This document shows positions 22,311 to 32,454 of a stretch of DNA of 64,000 nt, in pieces (position 1 is the stretch's first letter; each line of letters starts with the position of its first letter). The notes beneath the pieces were generated by a model. That model was not told the DNA's origin, did not search any database, and worked only from the letters and a program-made list of their open reading frames with translations. A program made the translations under genes and the position numbers. Source of the stretch: Bacillus sp. N13C7 (GTDB lineage: Bacteria > Bacillota > Bacilli > Bacillales > Bacillaceae); the NCBI RefSeq assembly GCF_026790065.1, contig NZ_JALAMO010000005.1, positions 298,140 through 362,139 on the forward strand. The letters run 5' to 3'.

Positions 22311-23381
22311 TCACACCCTCTCTTTTTTCACACAGCTTGTGATGGATGCTGCGATATCTTCCACATGTTTAATCTCATGAATGAGGCCCGCTTTAACAGC
22401 TGCTTTCGGCATCCCATATACGACACAAGATTCTTCAGACTCCGCAATGGCTTTCACATTGCCGCCCATAAGCATGTCCTTTAAGCCAGCAGTGCCGTCA
22501 CTGCCCATTCCGGTCATGATAACAGCCACTTTTTCATAGTCTGCCAGTTTACCGACAGAACGGAATAAATAATCAGCTGATGGTTTATGACGGCTCGGCG
22601 TATCGAGATTATCAAGCACGATCTGAAGTCCTCCGCTGCTTTTGATAACGGATATGTTTTTACCGCCCGGCGCTATGTAGACACAGCCATTAAGAGCTGC
22701 TTCACCATCTTTTGCTTCTTTTACTTGAATGTCGGATAAATGATTGAGCCGCTCAGCCAAAGAAGCAGTAAAGCCTTCGGGCATGTGCTGAACAACAACC
22801 ACTGGCGCGTTCAAATCCTTAGGAAGCTTCGGTATCACCTTTTGTAACGCCCTTGGGCCGCCTGTCGACGTGCCGATGCATACAATTTGTCTGCCCGTGC
22901 CGTTTTTCGGTTTGCTTAATTCAGGCTTCACATGCCGCACGATAGGCTCAGGCCGGACCGCCTGTGACACTGGATGTTTCCGCTGGCCGGAAAGTCCGGC
23001 AGCGACGACACGCTCAACCAATTGTTCTTTAATTTTGTACAAATCCAGAGATATAGAGCCTGATGGCTTTGTAATGAAATCAAAGGCACCGATCTCTAAA
23101 CAATTAATTGTGCACTCTTTTCCTTTTTCGGTCTGGCTTGACACCATAATGACCGGCAAGTTATAAATCTCAATAATTTTGCGCAGTGTGTCTGTCCCAT
23201 TCATGACCGGCATTTCAACATCAAGAGTAACAACATCCGGCTTTAGTAATTCAATCTTCTTAAGCGCTTCTTCTCCGTTTCTCGCAGTTCCGATTACTTC
23301 TATCTGCTTTTCCTCGGTTAGAAAATCACTTATCATTTTTCTCATAAAAGCTGAATCATCAACTACAAGCACACGAATCAA
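22311..23381 (-). CDS. cheB: Chemotaxis methylesterase/response regulator CheB
   Basis: Removes methyl groups from receptors after phosphorylation by CheA. The receiver domain (1-120) carries D54 in TLDVEMP. The C-terminal esterase domain shows the catalytic Ser in GTSTGGP, His in VVQHMPEGF and Asp in TGMGSDG. The start is TTG at 23379-23381 behind GAGGAGGG; no ATG fits. It lies one base after the flhG stop. Confidence 0.95.
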   Translation of the reverse strand: MIRVLVVDDSAFMRKMISDFLTEEKQIEVIGTARNGEEALKKIELLKPDVVTLDVEMPVMNGTDTLRKIIEIYNLPVIMVSSQTEKGKECTINCLEIGAFDFITKPSGSISLDLYKIKEQLVERVVAAGLSGQRKHPVSQAVRPEPIVRHVKPELSKPKNGTGRQIVCIGTSTGGPRALQKVIPKLPKDLNAPVVVVQHMPEGFTASLAERLNHLSDIQVKEAKDGEAALNGCVYIAPGGKNISVIKSSGGLQIVLDNLDTPSRHKPSADYLFRSVGKLADYEKVAVIMTGMGSDGTAGLKDMLMGGNVKAIAESEESCVVYGMPKAAVKAGLIHEIKHVEDIAASITSCVKKERV

Positions 23382-23382
23382 A

Positions 23383-24273
23383 TTAAGCCCTCCTCATTAA
23401 AAAAGAAGATAATTTCTCTATAAATGTCTGTTTGTCTTCTTTGTGTCTTGTTTCTTCTCTTTCAAACAAGGCGTCCGCTAAAAGACGGACTGACCGGCTG
23501 GCTTTTGCCTGAGGACTTTTTATGAAAAAAGGAACCTGTTCGACAACTGCTTTGCTCACGATCGGATCGTCAGAAACGGAACCAGCAAACTGAACCTGAA
23601 CATCCAAAAACATATGAATTGTACGGGAAAGGCGGGTAAAAGCGTTCAGCCCTTCTTTTTGATCACGGCACCGGTTGACAGCGACCTTCATTGAAAGCTT
23701 ATTTTCTGTCAACACCAAATACTTGACAGCGCTGTATGCGTCCATGATAGCAGTAGGTTCGGGAGTTGTGATGACCAAAATATCTTCTGCCGATAAAATA
23801 AAAGGCAACTGATCTTTTGATAATCCCGCTCCCATGTCAAACAGTACATAATCGAACTGGCTTAGCGCATAAGAAAGCTCATTGGCGAATAACGTCCATT
23901 GTCTCTGATCCAGCTGAAACATTACATCCAGACCGGTTCCTCCTGATATATACCGCAAACCTTTTGGTCCAGCGGATAATGACTGCATTAACGGTTTACG
24001 ATCGGTCAATACATCGATAATTGTGGCTGACGACGAATTTCCCATTAATATATCAATGTTCCCCATCCCGATATCAAGATCGATGAGCAGTACCTTCTTA
24101 CCTTTGTCCTGCAGTGCAAGGGCCATATTTAAGGTAATATTGGATTTTCCAACACCGCCCTTGCCGCTGATGACAGCAAGTGTCTTCGCTTTTTGTGAAT
24201 AAACCATTGGCAGAACGCGCTGACGCTTTTCCATTTTCGCCCGTAAAGTTGCTGCTTGGTCAAATCTCTTCAT
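23383..24273 (-). CDS. flhG: Flagellar number/placement ATPase FlhG (YlxH)
   Basis: MinD/ParA-type ATPase working with FlhF to pattern flagella; in B. subtilis it also acts in C-ring assembly. A deviant Walker A, GKGGVGKS, lies at 37-44, with DLDIGMGN (switch region) and a C-terminal amphipathic helix. A short N-terminal stretch (DQAATLR) matches the motif that activates FlhF. ATG at 24273 overlaps the flhF stop (ATGA); a TTG two codons earlier would give 298 residues. Confidence 0.94.
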   Translation of the reverse strand: MKRFDQAATLRAKMEKRQRVLPMVYSQKAKTLAVISGKGGVGKSNITLNMALALQDKGKKVLLIDLDIGMGNIDILMGNSSSATIIDVLTDRKPLMQSLSAGPKGLRYISGGTGLDVMFQLDQRQWTLFANELSYALSQFDYVLFDMGAGLSKDQLPFILSAEDILVITTPEPTAIMDAYSAVKYLVLTENKLSMKVAVNRCRDQKEGLNAFTRLSRTIHMFLDVQVQFAGSVSDDPIVSKAVVEQVPFFIKSPQAKASRSVRLLADALFEREETRHKEDKQTFIEKLSSFLMRRA

Positions 24274-25370
24274 CTGCAAAGCATCCTTACAAAACCAAGA
24301 GGGGATACAGTCTGAATATCCTCAGGCACATTCTGGCCGTTTGTTATAAACCCGGCACCTATTTTTGATTCTGCCAGTATATTAAATACAGAACCTAGGG
24401 AAGCAGTTTCATCTATTTTTGTAAAAATAAATTGATTGACAGGGACGGATGAAAACCGTTTGACAATGTGCTTCATATCTTCATATTTTGCAGTAGCGGA
24501 TAAAACGAGAAATGACTGAATGCTGCCCTCAAAAGGAATCGTTTCTTTCAATTCATCAATGTATTGCTGCTCCTTGAAGTTTCTTCCGGCTGTATCAATA
24601 AACACATGATCATACTCAGAAAATAACTCTTTCGCCTGCTGGAATTCTTCTTTTGTATAGCAAACTTCCAGAGGAGCCTGCAGCAGTTCGGCGTATGTTT
24701 TCAACTGTTCAACAGCTGCAATCCGAAACGTATCTGTTGTAATGAAAGCGATTTTCTTCTGTTTTTCAAGCATAGATATGGCTGCGAGCTTAGCCAGCGT
24801 TGTTGTTTTACCTGCCCCCGTTGAACCAAACAGAACGATATACTTTGAATGAATAGGCTCCTGCCACTTATCCGCTGAAGGCAGTGTACCGCATAGTATA
24901 TCCTCAAGTTTGCCGACCACGTTTTCTTCCGTCAGACCGCCCGCTTCCACAGAGCAGCGCAGTAATTTCTTCAAAGCGCTCGTCTTCGTTGACTCTTTAA
25001 TCCCCGTTTTTTGTAATAGCTTTTCTGCTTTTCGCAGCGGCTCAGGAAGTACAGATTGATAAGCTGAAAAATCACCCGGCTCATGTTGCGCCGGAAATTG
25101 AGGGGGATATGTCCGCTCCTCTATTTTCGGACTGCTGACCGGAGTTTTTAATGTTTGTTTCGGCTCAGCTGTATTCTGGGTGGCTCTTTTCTCAAGAAAG
25201 TCTTGATCCAATACGGCTATTACTTCAACAGCAGGCTTGTTGATGAGCCCAAACCATTTTCGCTTATTAATTTTTTTCGAATTTAAGATGACCGCTTCAT
25301 TACCTAACTCTTTTCTGATGAGAAGTGCCGCTTCTTGCATTGAAGCAGCAGTAAATTTTTTTATTTTCAT
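24270..25370 (-). CDS. flhF: SRP-type GTPase FlhF
   Basis: Third SRP-family GTPase (with Ffh and FtsY) that sets where flagella are built. The 366 residues comprise a basic, partly disordered N-terminal domain (1-115), an N domain (about 115-175) and a G domain with GSTGAGKT at 182-189, DTAGRN and TKIDE. It overlaps flhA by one base (TAATG). Confidence 0.96.
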   Translation of the reverse strand: MKIKKFTAASMQEAALLIRKELGNEAVILNSKKINKRKWFGLINKPAVEVIAVLDQDFLEKRATQNTAEPKQTLKTPVSSPKIEERTYPPQFPAQHEPGDFSAYQSVLPEPLRKAEKLLQKTGIKESTKTSALKKLLRCSVEAGGLTEENVVGKLEDILCGTLPSADKWQEPIHSKYIVLFGSTGAGKTTTLAKLAAISMLEKQKKIAFITTDTFRIAAVEQLKTYAELLQAPLEVCYTKEEFQQAKELFSEYDHVFIDTAGRNFKEQQYIDELKETIPFEGSIQSFLVLSATAKYEDMKHIVKRFSSVPVNQFIFTKIDETASLGSVFNILAESKIGAGFITNGQNVPEDIQTVSPLGFVRMLCR

Positions 25371-27403
25371 TAAATATCCACCACTCCAATGCTTTGTACC
25401 TCAACATTCGCCTCAAGTTCGTTATAGGAGAGTACCGGAAGATCAGGGAAATATCGTTCCAGAAGCTGCTTCACATACATTCTGACAGGCGGCGAGCAAA
25501 GAAGTATCGCAGTTTCCTGACGTAATGAGAGCTGTTCGGCTTCTTTAGCGACAGAGCGCACAATACTTTCTGAAATATCTGGTTCAAGCGACAAGTAATT
25601 CCCGTGTTCCGTTTGCTGTACACCGTCTGCTATCGCCTTTTCTACACGGCCCGAACAAGTAACAACCTTCAACACTTCATTTTCTTTGGCAAACTGGGCT
25701 GTAATTTGTTTAGCCAGCGCTTGTCTTGTATACTCTGTTAAAAGATCAGAGTCTGTTGTCAGTTTTCCATAATCAGCAAGCGTTTCAAAGATCGTTACTA
25801 AATTTCGGATTGAAACCTTTTCTCTTAAAAGCTTAGCCAGCACCTTCTGAATATCACCGACAGACAATGGATTTGGCGTAACCTCTTCCACGAGGACCGG
25901 GTACGTTTCTTTTAAATGGTCGATCAGCTGTTTCGTCTCCTGTCTTCCGATCAATTCATGGGCATGCTGCTTAATTTTCTCCGTAATATGGGTTGAAACA
26001 ACTGAAGCAGGATCGACAACTGTATAGCCAAGCATGTCAGCTTCATCCTTTACCGATTCGCTAATCCATTTTGCCGGCAATCCGAATGACGGCTCCACTG
26101 TTTCAATCCCTTCAATGAGATCGTCTTCAGGCGTTGGCGACATTGCTAAATAATGATCAAGCAGCAGCTCGCCTTTTGCTACTTCGTTTCCTTTAATTTT
26201 TAATCGGTATTCATTAGGCTGCAGCGCTATATTGTCTCTGATGCGCACAACAGGAATGACAAGCCCGAGTTCCAGGGCTAACTGACGGCGAATCATCACA
26301 ATTCGGTCTAATAAATCACCGCCCTGATTGGCATCAGCAAGCGGTATCAGACCATACCCAAACTCAAATTCTATCGGATCTATGTGGAGAAGCTGAACAA
26401 CACTTTCAGGGCTTTTTAGCTCATCAACCTCAGCCTCTTCCTCGAGAATCTCGTCCACTTCTTCTTTTTCCTTGCCTGATTTAGATAGCGTATAAGCGCC
26501 GAAAGCAAGCAGCCCTGCAAGCGGTCCCGTCAGAAAGATGCCAATCGGAGTGAAGATACCAAGAAGCAGAATCGTAGCTGCTGCGACGTATAAAAGCTTT
26601 GGATAAGCAAATAGCTGGCCTGTAATGTCATGCCCTAAGTTTCCTTCAGAGGCAGCTCTTGTTACGACAATCCCCGTAGCTGTAGAAATTAACAGCGCCG
26701 GAATTTGCGAAACAATTCCATCGCCCACAGTCAGCATCGTAAAGTGCGAAGCGGCCTCTTGAATGGACATGCCTTGCTGAAGCATTCCAATCACGATACC
26801 GAATATTATATTGATCAGCACGATAATGATTCCGGCTATCGCGTCGCCTTTTACAAATTTACTGGCACCGTCCATTGCTCCATAAAAGTCTGCTTCTCTT
26901 GCCACTTTTTCGCGGCGGTGCTTCGCTTCCTGTTCGGTAATCATCCCTGCGTTTAAATCAGCATCAATACTCATTTGCTTCCCAGGCATTGCGTCCAGCG
27001 TAAACCTTGCTGCCACTTCGGAAACACGTTCAGCACCTTTCGTAATGACGATAAACTGAATAATAATCAGGATGATAAATACGACAAGTCCAACTAATAC
27101 ATTTCCGCCGACAACGAAATTTCCGAAAGTCTCGACGACTTTTCCTCCTTCACCATGTGAAAGAATCGAACGGGTAGTTGAGACGTTCAAGCCCAAACGA
27201 AATAGGGTTAAAAGCAGCAACAGTGACGGAAAAATCGAAAACTGAAGCGCTTCCTGCATATTCATTGTGGTGAGAAGCACGATCAACGCAAGAGAAATAT
27301 TTATAATGATTAAAATACTTAACAGCCATGGAGGAAATGGAATCACCAGCATCGCCACAATGAGGACCACACTTATTAAAACGGATAAATCTCTTGTTGA
27401 CAT
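25370..27403 (-). CDS. flhA: Flagellar export gate protein FlhA
   Basis: Large subunit of the type III export gate. The N-terminal half (about 1-320) has about eight membrane segments including the conserved FHIPEP-family loop (GAMDGASKFVKGDAIAG). The C-terminal cytoplasmic domain (about 350-677) docks chaperone-substrate complexes and forms the nonameric ring. ATG follows AAGGAGAG. 677 residues is the normal length. Confidence 0.97.
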   Translation of the reverse strand: MSTRDLSVLISVVLIVAMLVIPFPPWLLSILIIINISLALIVLLTTMNMQEALQFSIFPSLLLLLTLFRLGLNVSTTRSILSHGEGGKVVETFGNFVVGGNVLVGLVVFIILIIIQFIVITKGAERVSEVAARFTLDAMPGKQMSIDADLNAGMITEQEAKHRREKVAREADFYGAMDGASKFVKGDAIAGIIIVLINIIFGIVIGMLQQGMSIQEAASHFTMLTVGDGIVSQIPALLISTATGIVVTRAASEGNLGHDITGQLFAYPKLLYVAAATILLLGIFTPIGIFLTGPLAGLLAFGAYTLSKSGKEKEEVDEILEEEAEVDELKSPESVVQLLHIDPIEFEFGYGLIPLADANQGGDLLDRIVMIRRQLALELGLVIPVVRIRDNIALQPNEYRLKIKGNEVAKGELLLDHYLAMSPTPEDDLIEGIETVEPSFGLPAKWISESVKDEADMLGYTVVDPASVVSTHITEKIKQHAHELIGRQETKQLIDHLKETYPVLVEEVTPNPLSVGDIQKVLAKLLREKVSIRNLVTIFETLADYGKLTTDSDLLTEYTRQALAKQITAQFAKENEVLKVVTCSGRVEKAIADGVQQTEHGNYLSLEPDISESIVRSVAKEAEQLSLRQETAILLCSPPVRMYVKQLLERYFPDLPVLSYNELEANVEVQSIGVVDI

Positions 27404-27435
27404 GCTGTTTTTTCTCTCCTTTTAAATCGAAAAAT

Positions 27436-28521
27436 TCAATATACTTTTTGTTTTGTCTTATATACGTAGGCCAGAATTTCTGCCAAGACTTTAAAAAATT
27501 CTTCCGGCACTGCCTGGTCGATTTCCACCTGATCATATAACGCACGGGCAAGCGGTCTGTTTTCTACCATCATGACATCATGCTCTTTAGCAATTTTCCT
27601 GATTTTTAACGCCAGGTGGTCAACACCTTTTGCAACAATATAAGGAGCGTCCATTTTTTCTTCATCATATTTCAGGGCAATCGCATAGTGAGTCGGGTTT
27701 GTGATAATGACATCTGCTTTTGGAACTTCCTGCATCATCCGCCTCATCGCCATTTCCCGCTGTCTTTGCTTAATTTTAGACTTGATAATCGGGTCACCTT
27801 CAGATTTTTTGTACTCATCTTTTATATCTTGTTTTGACATTTTGATATTTTTCTCATAGTCAAATCGCTGATATAAATAATCGAGTCCCGCAAGAATCAA
27901 CAAAGCTCCTGCACCGCTCAGTCCCATCCACAGGGTGAGTTTTGAAACAAAAGAAAGTGCCTCTTCGGGTGTCAGAAGCGGGAGCCGGAGAATTTCTCCG
28001 TAATGCAGCCAAAGCACAGCGAATGCCGCAAAACCGACAACTGCAATTTTCAATATGGATTTAATCAGCTCTACAATCGCCCTCATACTGTATATTCGTT
28101 TAAAGCCTTTGATCGGGTCCAATTTTTCAAGCTTAGGCTGTATGACTTCAGCAGAAAACAAGAACCCAACCTGCATATAGTTGCTTACGACCCCTGCAAC
28201 AAGAGCGACAAGCAAAATCGGTGCTAGGATCATGCCCGTATCTTTCAATAAACTGATAAACAGTGTATGGACATTTGATTCAGAGAGCTTCATTGTGAGC
28301 GAATCGGTATAAAATGTTTCTATAAATGACAGAAGCTTATCTCTCATATACGGGCCAATCGCAATAAGCGAAAGGAAAACTACTAGTAAAGAAACCGCAG
28401 TATTGACATCCGAGCTTTTTGCTACCTGCCCTTTTTTTCGTGTATCCTTTCGTTTTTTCGGAGTGGCTTTTTCAGTCTTTTCTCCCGCAAAAAACTGCAG
28501 GTCAATTCTAAGCTGCTTCAT
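27436..28521 (-). CDS. flhB: Flagellar export switch protein FlhB
   Basis: Controls the change from rod/hook to filament export. Four membrane segments lie between about 40 and 215. The cytoplasmic C-terminal domain has the self-cleavage motif NPTH at residues 275-278, cut between Asn and Pro. The C-terminal fragment beyond it is the part that resembles the separate ylqH gene. The start overlaps the fliR stop by one base. Confidence 0.97.
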   Translation of the reverse strand: MKQLRIDLQFFAGEKTEKATPKKRKDTRKKGQVAKSSDVNTAVSLLVVFLSLIAIGPYMRDKLLSFIETFYTDSLTMKLSESNVHTLFISLLKDTGMILAPILLVALVAGVVSNYMQVGFLFSAEVIQPKLEKLDPIKGFKRIYSMRAIVELIKSILKIAVVGFAAFAVLWLHYGEILRLPLLTPEEALSFVSKLTLWMGLSGAGALLILAGLDYLYQRFDYEKNIKMSKQDIKDEYKKSEGDPIIKSKIKQRQREMAMRRMMQEVPKADVIITNPTHYAIALKYDEEKMDAPYIVAKGVDHLALKIRKIAKEHDVMMVENRPLARALYDQVEIDQAVPEEFFKVLAEILAYVYKTKQKVY

Positions 28522-29300
28522 TAAGAAACACCGACCAATGCTAAAAGATTCCGCATCGTTTCAATCGTTAAACTGAAGACATTCCGAACAACGACGAAGA
28601 TAACGGACATACAAAAAATGAGCATGATGAAACTGACAGCGATCTTTAAAGGCAGACCGACCACAAATACGTTTAATTGCGGAACAGTTCGAGCCACGAT
28701 GCCTAATGCTAAGTCAACAAGAAACAAACTGGCCACCACCGGAGCTGACATTTGAAAAGCGATAATAAACATTGCATTAAAGCTTTTCGCTATAAAATAA
28801 GCAAACTTTTCATCGCCGAAATTCGGAAACGCCTGATCAACTGAAATGTATTGAAAGCTGTAGTAAATGCCGTCCAGCAGCAAATGGTGGGCATTGACAC
28901 TCAGCATAAACAAAAGTGCCATCGTATAAATAAACTGCCCGATCAGCGGACTTTGTGCACCGGTTTGCGGATCGATAACGTTCGCAATTGAAAATCCCAT
29001 TTGAAAATCTATAAAAGAGCCGGCAATCTGAACTGCGGCAATCATCATATAAGCGATTAAGCCTAGACAAAGACCAACCAAAGCTTCTTTACACACCAGG
29101 AGCATATATTGCCCATCTATCTCCAAAGAGGGAGGCTTATCAATGGTGCTGAAACAAATAACCGCGAGAAAAAAAGCAAATCCAATACGATGAACAGCTG
29201 GCACATTCCGGTGTCCGAAAAGCGGAATCGTTACAAAAAAAGCAGAGATTCTAATAAAAACCAATAAAAAAGCAGGAAATAAATCAATAATCGAATTCAT
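28521..29300 (-). CDS. fliR: Flagellar export protein FliR
   Basis: Part of the FliPQR core of the export gate. The 259-residue hydrophobic protein has about six membrane-type helices, with the family segment GSFIDFQMGFSIANVIDP near the middle. ATG at 29300 is nine bases after AGGGT. It lies seven bases after fliQ. Confidence 0.96.
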   Translation of the reverse strand: MNSIIDLFPAFLLVFIRISAFFVTIPLFGHRNVPAVHRIGFAFFLAVICFSTIDKPPSLEIDGQYMLLVCKEALVGLCLGLIAYMMIAAVQIAGSFIDFQMGFSIANVIDPQTGAQSPLIGQFIYTMALLFMLSVNAHHLLLDGIYYSFQYISVDQAFPNFGDEKFAYFIAKSFNAMFIIAFQMSAPVVASLFLVDLALGIVARTVPQLNVFVVGLPLKIAVSFIMLIFCMSVIFVVVRNVFSLTIETMRNLLALVGVS

Positions 29301-29307
29301 CGCTACA

Positions 29308-29577
29308 TTACCCTGCAAAACGATTTAAATTAGAAAACAGCTCTGTTGTAAATGAAAGAATGGTCGATAGCATCCATGGTCCAAAAAAAATCAGGGCCAG
29401 AAGAACCGCCACGATTTTCGGAATAAACGCCAGAGTCTGTTCCTGTATTTGAGTTGTCGCCTGAAAGATGCTGACGATTAAACCGACCAGTAAAGCAATA
29501 GCCAGCAATGGCGCGCTGATCATCAGTGTTACGTATACGGCTTTTTCCGCCATAGAAATTACAAATTCTGAACTCAC
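29308..29577 (-). CDS. fliQ: Flagellar export protein FliQ
   Basis: An 89-residue protein with two membrane hairpin helices (about 15-40 and 50-75) and the TQIQEQTL turn between them; it forms the export core with FliP and FliR. GTG at 29577 has AGGTG six bases upstream, which is better than the codons before it. Confidence 0.95.
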   Translation of the reverse strand: MSSEFVISMAEKAVYVTLMISAPLLAIALLVGLIVSIFQATTQIQEQTLAFIPKIVAVLLALIFFGPWMLSTILSFTTELFSNLNRFAG

Positions 29578-29591
29578 GTTTAGCACCTACC

Positions 29592-30257
29592 CTAAAAGCT
29601 CTGAAGCAAAGATTTCACAATTAAATACCAGCCGTCTACTAAAACAAAAAGTAATATTTTAAAGGGCAGAGAAATCATAACTGGAGGGAGCATCATCATT
29701 CCCATTGACATTAAAACGCTCGCCACTACCATATCTATAATTAAAAATGGAATAAAAATCATAAAACCTATTTGAAACGCTGTTTTGAGCTCCGATATGG
29801 CAAAAGCGGGAACCATTGTTGTGAGCGGAATATCCTTTAATGATTCGGGTTTATCCATTTTCGCGTAATTCATAAACAGCGCCAAATCCTTCTGCCTTGT
29901 GTGTTTACTCATAAATTCCTTAATCGGTTCCTCAGCTTTTGTATACGCTTCGTCCAAGCTGATTTTGTTGTCCATCAATGGCGTCAGCGCTTCTTTATTA
30001 ATCTCTGAAAAAGTAGGAGCCATAATAAAAAACGTTAAAAACAGCGCCAGCCCGATAAGAACCTGGTTTGGCGGCATAGACTGCGTCGCCAGTGAAGTCC
30101 TGACAAATGACAGTATAATGACGATGCGAGTAAAACAAGTCATAAGAATCAATATTCCAGGCGCCACTGAAAATACAGTTAACAATAATAGTAATTTAAC
30201 AGTTGAACTTACGTTTTCCGGATCGCTTGAACTGAAAATATTTATAAACTCATTCAT
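29592..30257 (-). CDS. fliP: Flagellar export protein FliP
   Basis: Pentameric core of the export gate. The 221-residue protein has four hydrophobic helices, with conserved TCFTRIVIILSFVR after TM1 and PFKILLFVLVDGW near the C-terminus. It overlaps fliO by eight bases. Confidence 0.97.
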   Translation of the reverse strand: MNEFINIFSSSDPENVSSTVKLLLLLTVFSVAPGILILMTCFTRIVIILSFVRTSLATQSMPPNQVLIGLALFLTFFIMAPTFSEINKEALTPLMDNKISLDEAYTKAEEPIKEFMSKHTRQKDLALFMNYAKMDKPESLKDIPLTTMVPAFAISELKTAFQIGFMIFIPFLIIDMVVASVLMSMGMMMLPPVMISLPFKILLFVLVDGWYLIVKSLLQSF

Positions 30258-30909
30258 GATGACGTGGGCCTTTCTTCTTTCCTTCAGAACGGTTTTGTTT
30301 TAACTCTTCAAGCTGCTCTTTCAATGCTTTTGAAAATGAAGGCAGTTTCTGCTGCGGCTGATTCTCAGATCCCTTCAGCGGCTTCACAAGCTTTTGCCAC
30401 TCTATTTTGCTTGACATCGCCTCTTCATGCTGGCTGAGAATGACTTCAATCTCTTTTTCATCCTCAATTTCTTTCAGCAGCTGGATTGTTTCCCCTACGC
30501 CGACGACGAGCACGCTGTTTCCGACTTTGACCAATTGGATTGACCTGTTTTGTCCGACCGATGTGCCGCCAATATTTTCAACATATTGAAAAGGCTTGAG
30601 GAGCCGATTTCTTTTGTTCATCAGCTTAACCAGCGCGTAAATCAGCACGATAACAAACAGTAAAGCGAAAATCATCTTCACAAAATCAAAAGCTGAAACA
30701 GAAGGAGCAGCCGCTCCCTCCGTCTCATCAGCAGTTTGTGTTGTTTTTTCTTCCTTTTGCTCTGACTTATCTGCATTTTTTTCATCTTTTTTTTGAAACC
30801 ATTCGTTTACAGTTGAATTATCAGAGTCTGCCGCGTCAGCAGCAATCGGATGTACACTGAATAAAACGAAAAAACAAATAAAAGCAATGAAATATTGACT
30901 CTTTTTCAA
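30250..30909 (-). CDS. fliO: Flagellar assembly protein FliO (FliZ of B. subtilis)
   Basis: Helps assemble the FliP ring. The 219-residue protein has a cleavable-looking signal (ending HPIAADA), a charged external segment (about 30-70), a membrane helix (about 75-98) and a cytoplasmic SH3-like FliO domain. The C-terminus is very basic. It lies 14 bases after cheY. Confidence 0.92.
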   Translation of the reverse strand: MKKSQYFIAFICFFVLFSVHPIAADAADSDNSTVNEWFQKKDEKNADKSEQKEEKTTQTADETEGAAAPSVSAFDFVKMIFALLFVIVLIYALVKLMNKRNRLLKPFQYVENIGGTSVGQNRSIQLVKVGNSVLVVGVGETIQLLKEIEDEKEIEVILSQHEEAMSSKIEWQKLVKPLKGSENQPQQKLPSFSKALKEQLEELKQNRSEGKKKGPRHHE

Positions 30910-30923
30910 CAGTCGTACACCCT

Positions 30924-31286
30924 TTAACTTAATGTTTTGTTAATTGCTTCAAGCACCCGGTCTGCCTGGAAAGGTTTTACGATGAAATCCTTAGCACCGG
31001 CCTGAATGGCATCGATAACCATCGATTGCTGTCCCATAGCTGAGCACATAATGATTCTTGCCTGTGCATCAATTTGTTTAATTTCTTTTAATGCAGAAAT
31101 ACCATCCATTTCCGGCATCGTGATATCCATCGTAACAAGATCAGGAGAATGCTCTTTATATTTTTCTACTGCTTGTGCTCCATTTTCAGCTTCCGCTACT
31201 ACTTCAAAACCGTTTTTCACCAAAATGTCTTTAATCATCATTCGCATAAATGCTGCGTCATCTACAATTAAAATTCTGTGTGCCAT
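30924..31286 (-). CDS. cheY: Chemotaxis response regulator CheY
   Basis: A single receiver domain of 120 residues. Acidic pocket D9/D10, phospho-acceptor D54 (TMDITMP), switch S82 and K104 are all present. CheY-P binds FliM and FliY at the switch; in B. subtilis this promotes counter-clockwise rotation. Confidence 0.97.
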   Translation of the reverse strand: MAHRILIVDDAAFMRMMIKDILVKNGFEVVAEAENGAQAVEKYKEHSPDLVTMDITMPEMDGISALKEIKQIDAQARIIMCSAMGQQSMVIDAIQAGAKDFIVKPFQADRVLEAINKTLS

Positions 31287-31311
31287 AATCTATCTCTCTC
31301 CTTGTGTTTCG

Positions 31312-32454
31312 TTATTTTAAATTATTAATGCGCTCTGCCTGGCTTAAAATGTCAGTGACTCGTACTCCGAAGTTTTCTTCAATCACTACGACTTCACCTT
31401 TGGCAACGATACGCTGATTAACTAAAATATCTACCGGCTCACCGGCTAATTTATCAAGCTCAATAATACTTCCGGCAGAAAGCTCCAAAATCTCTTTTAC
31501 GCTTCTCTTCGTTCTGCCAAGCTCAACAGTAATCGAAAGCGGGATATCCAAAAGCATATCCAGATTGTTAATAGGAGCTTGCGAAGCCTCGTTTGGATCA
31601 AAAGCGGAAAATTCAACCGGTGAAACCTGAACTGGTGCTGCTTTTTTCGCTGTTCCCTGCCTTTTCGGCGGCTGTTGTGGTTGCTGTTGCTGCGGTTCAA
31701 TGCGCGGCTCTGGCGTCACAGGCTCCTTCGGCTGTTCATATGTAACATTAGGCAGCGGCGTTGTGTCTTCCTCTGCACTTCCTGAGTTCATAAGGCTTGA
31801 AATTAAATCCTTTGCAAATGTCAGTGGGTAAAGCTGCATAATGCTGGAATCTATTAATTCTCCCACCTTTAAGTTAAAAGAAACTTTCACCAGCATTTCA
31901 TCATCAGGAATACGGTCTGTTCCCTTTTCTTCAGTGACATCGAGCAGTTCAACCCGAGGCGGTGAAATATCAATTTTTTTACTGAATACAGTAGACATTG
32001 ATGTGGCTGCAGATCCCATCATTTGGTTCATTGCTTCTTGAACCGCACTTAAATGGATTTCACCCAGTGAAGGGTCCGCGCCTTTTCCGTCTCCACCGAT
32101 CATTAAGTCAGCAATGATCGCCGCGTCATTTTGTTCCACGACCAGCAGATTGCTGCCGCTGAAGCCCTCCGTATAATTCACTTCAATCGCTACATACGGT
32201 TCAGGAAACGCATCGCTGATTTTACTTCTAGGAATGACAGTTACGCTTGGAGTCGTAATATCGACTTTTTGATTTAAAAGTGTTGATAGTGCTGTCGCAG
32301 AACTGCCGAATGAAATATTTCCAATTTCACCGATCGCATCACGCTCCATTTCCGATAAGTCATGTACTTCCAGAACCTCTGGCTCATCCAGCGTGCTGCC
32401 AGTGCCATTAAGAAGCGCGTCAATCTCATCTTGAGATAATCTATTATTCTCCAT
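31312..32454 (-). CDS. fliY: Flagellar switch protein and CheY-P phosphatase FliY
   Basis: C-ring protein fusing three parts: an N-terminal CheY-P-binding peptide (LSQDEIDALLNG), a CheC-like phosphatase domain (about 30-220, EIGNISFG motif plus a second copy), and a C-terminal FliN domain (about 290-380). The linker (about 240-265) is rich in Gln and Pro (QQQQPQQPP) and makes this copy 380 residues, about two more than I recall for B. subtilis 168. ATG at 32454 follows AGGTG; the gene overlaps fliM by 11 bases. Confidence 0.95.
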   Translation of the reverse strand: MENNRLSQDEIDALLNGTGSTLDEPEVLEVHDLSEMERDAIGEIGNISFGSSATALSTLLNQKVDITTPSVTVIPRSKISDAFPEPYVAIEVNYTEGFSGSNLLVVEQNDAAIIADLMIGGDGKGADPSLGEIHLSAVQEAMNQMMGSAATSMSTVFSKKIDISPPRVELLDVTEEKGTDRIPDDEMLVKVSFNLKVGELIDSSIMQLYPLTFAKDLISSLMNSGSAEEDTTPLPNVTYEQPKEPVTPEPRIEPQQQQPQQPPKRQGTAKKAAPVQVSPVEFSAFDPNEASQAPINNLDMLLDIPLSITVELGRTKRSVKEILELSAGSIIELDKLAGEPVDILVNQRIVAKGEVVVIEENFGVRVTDILSQAERINNLK

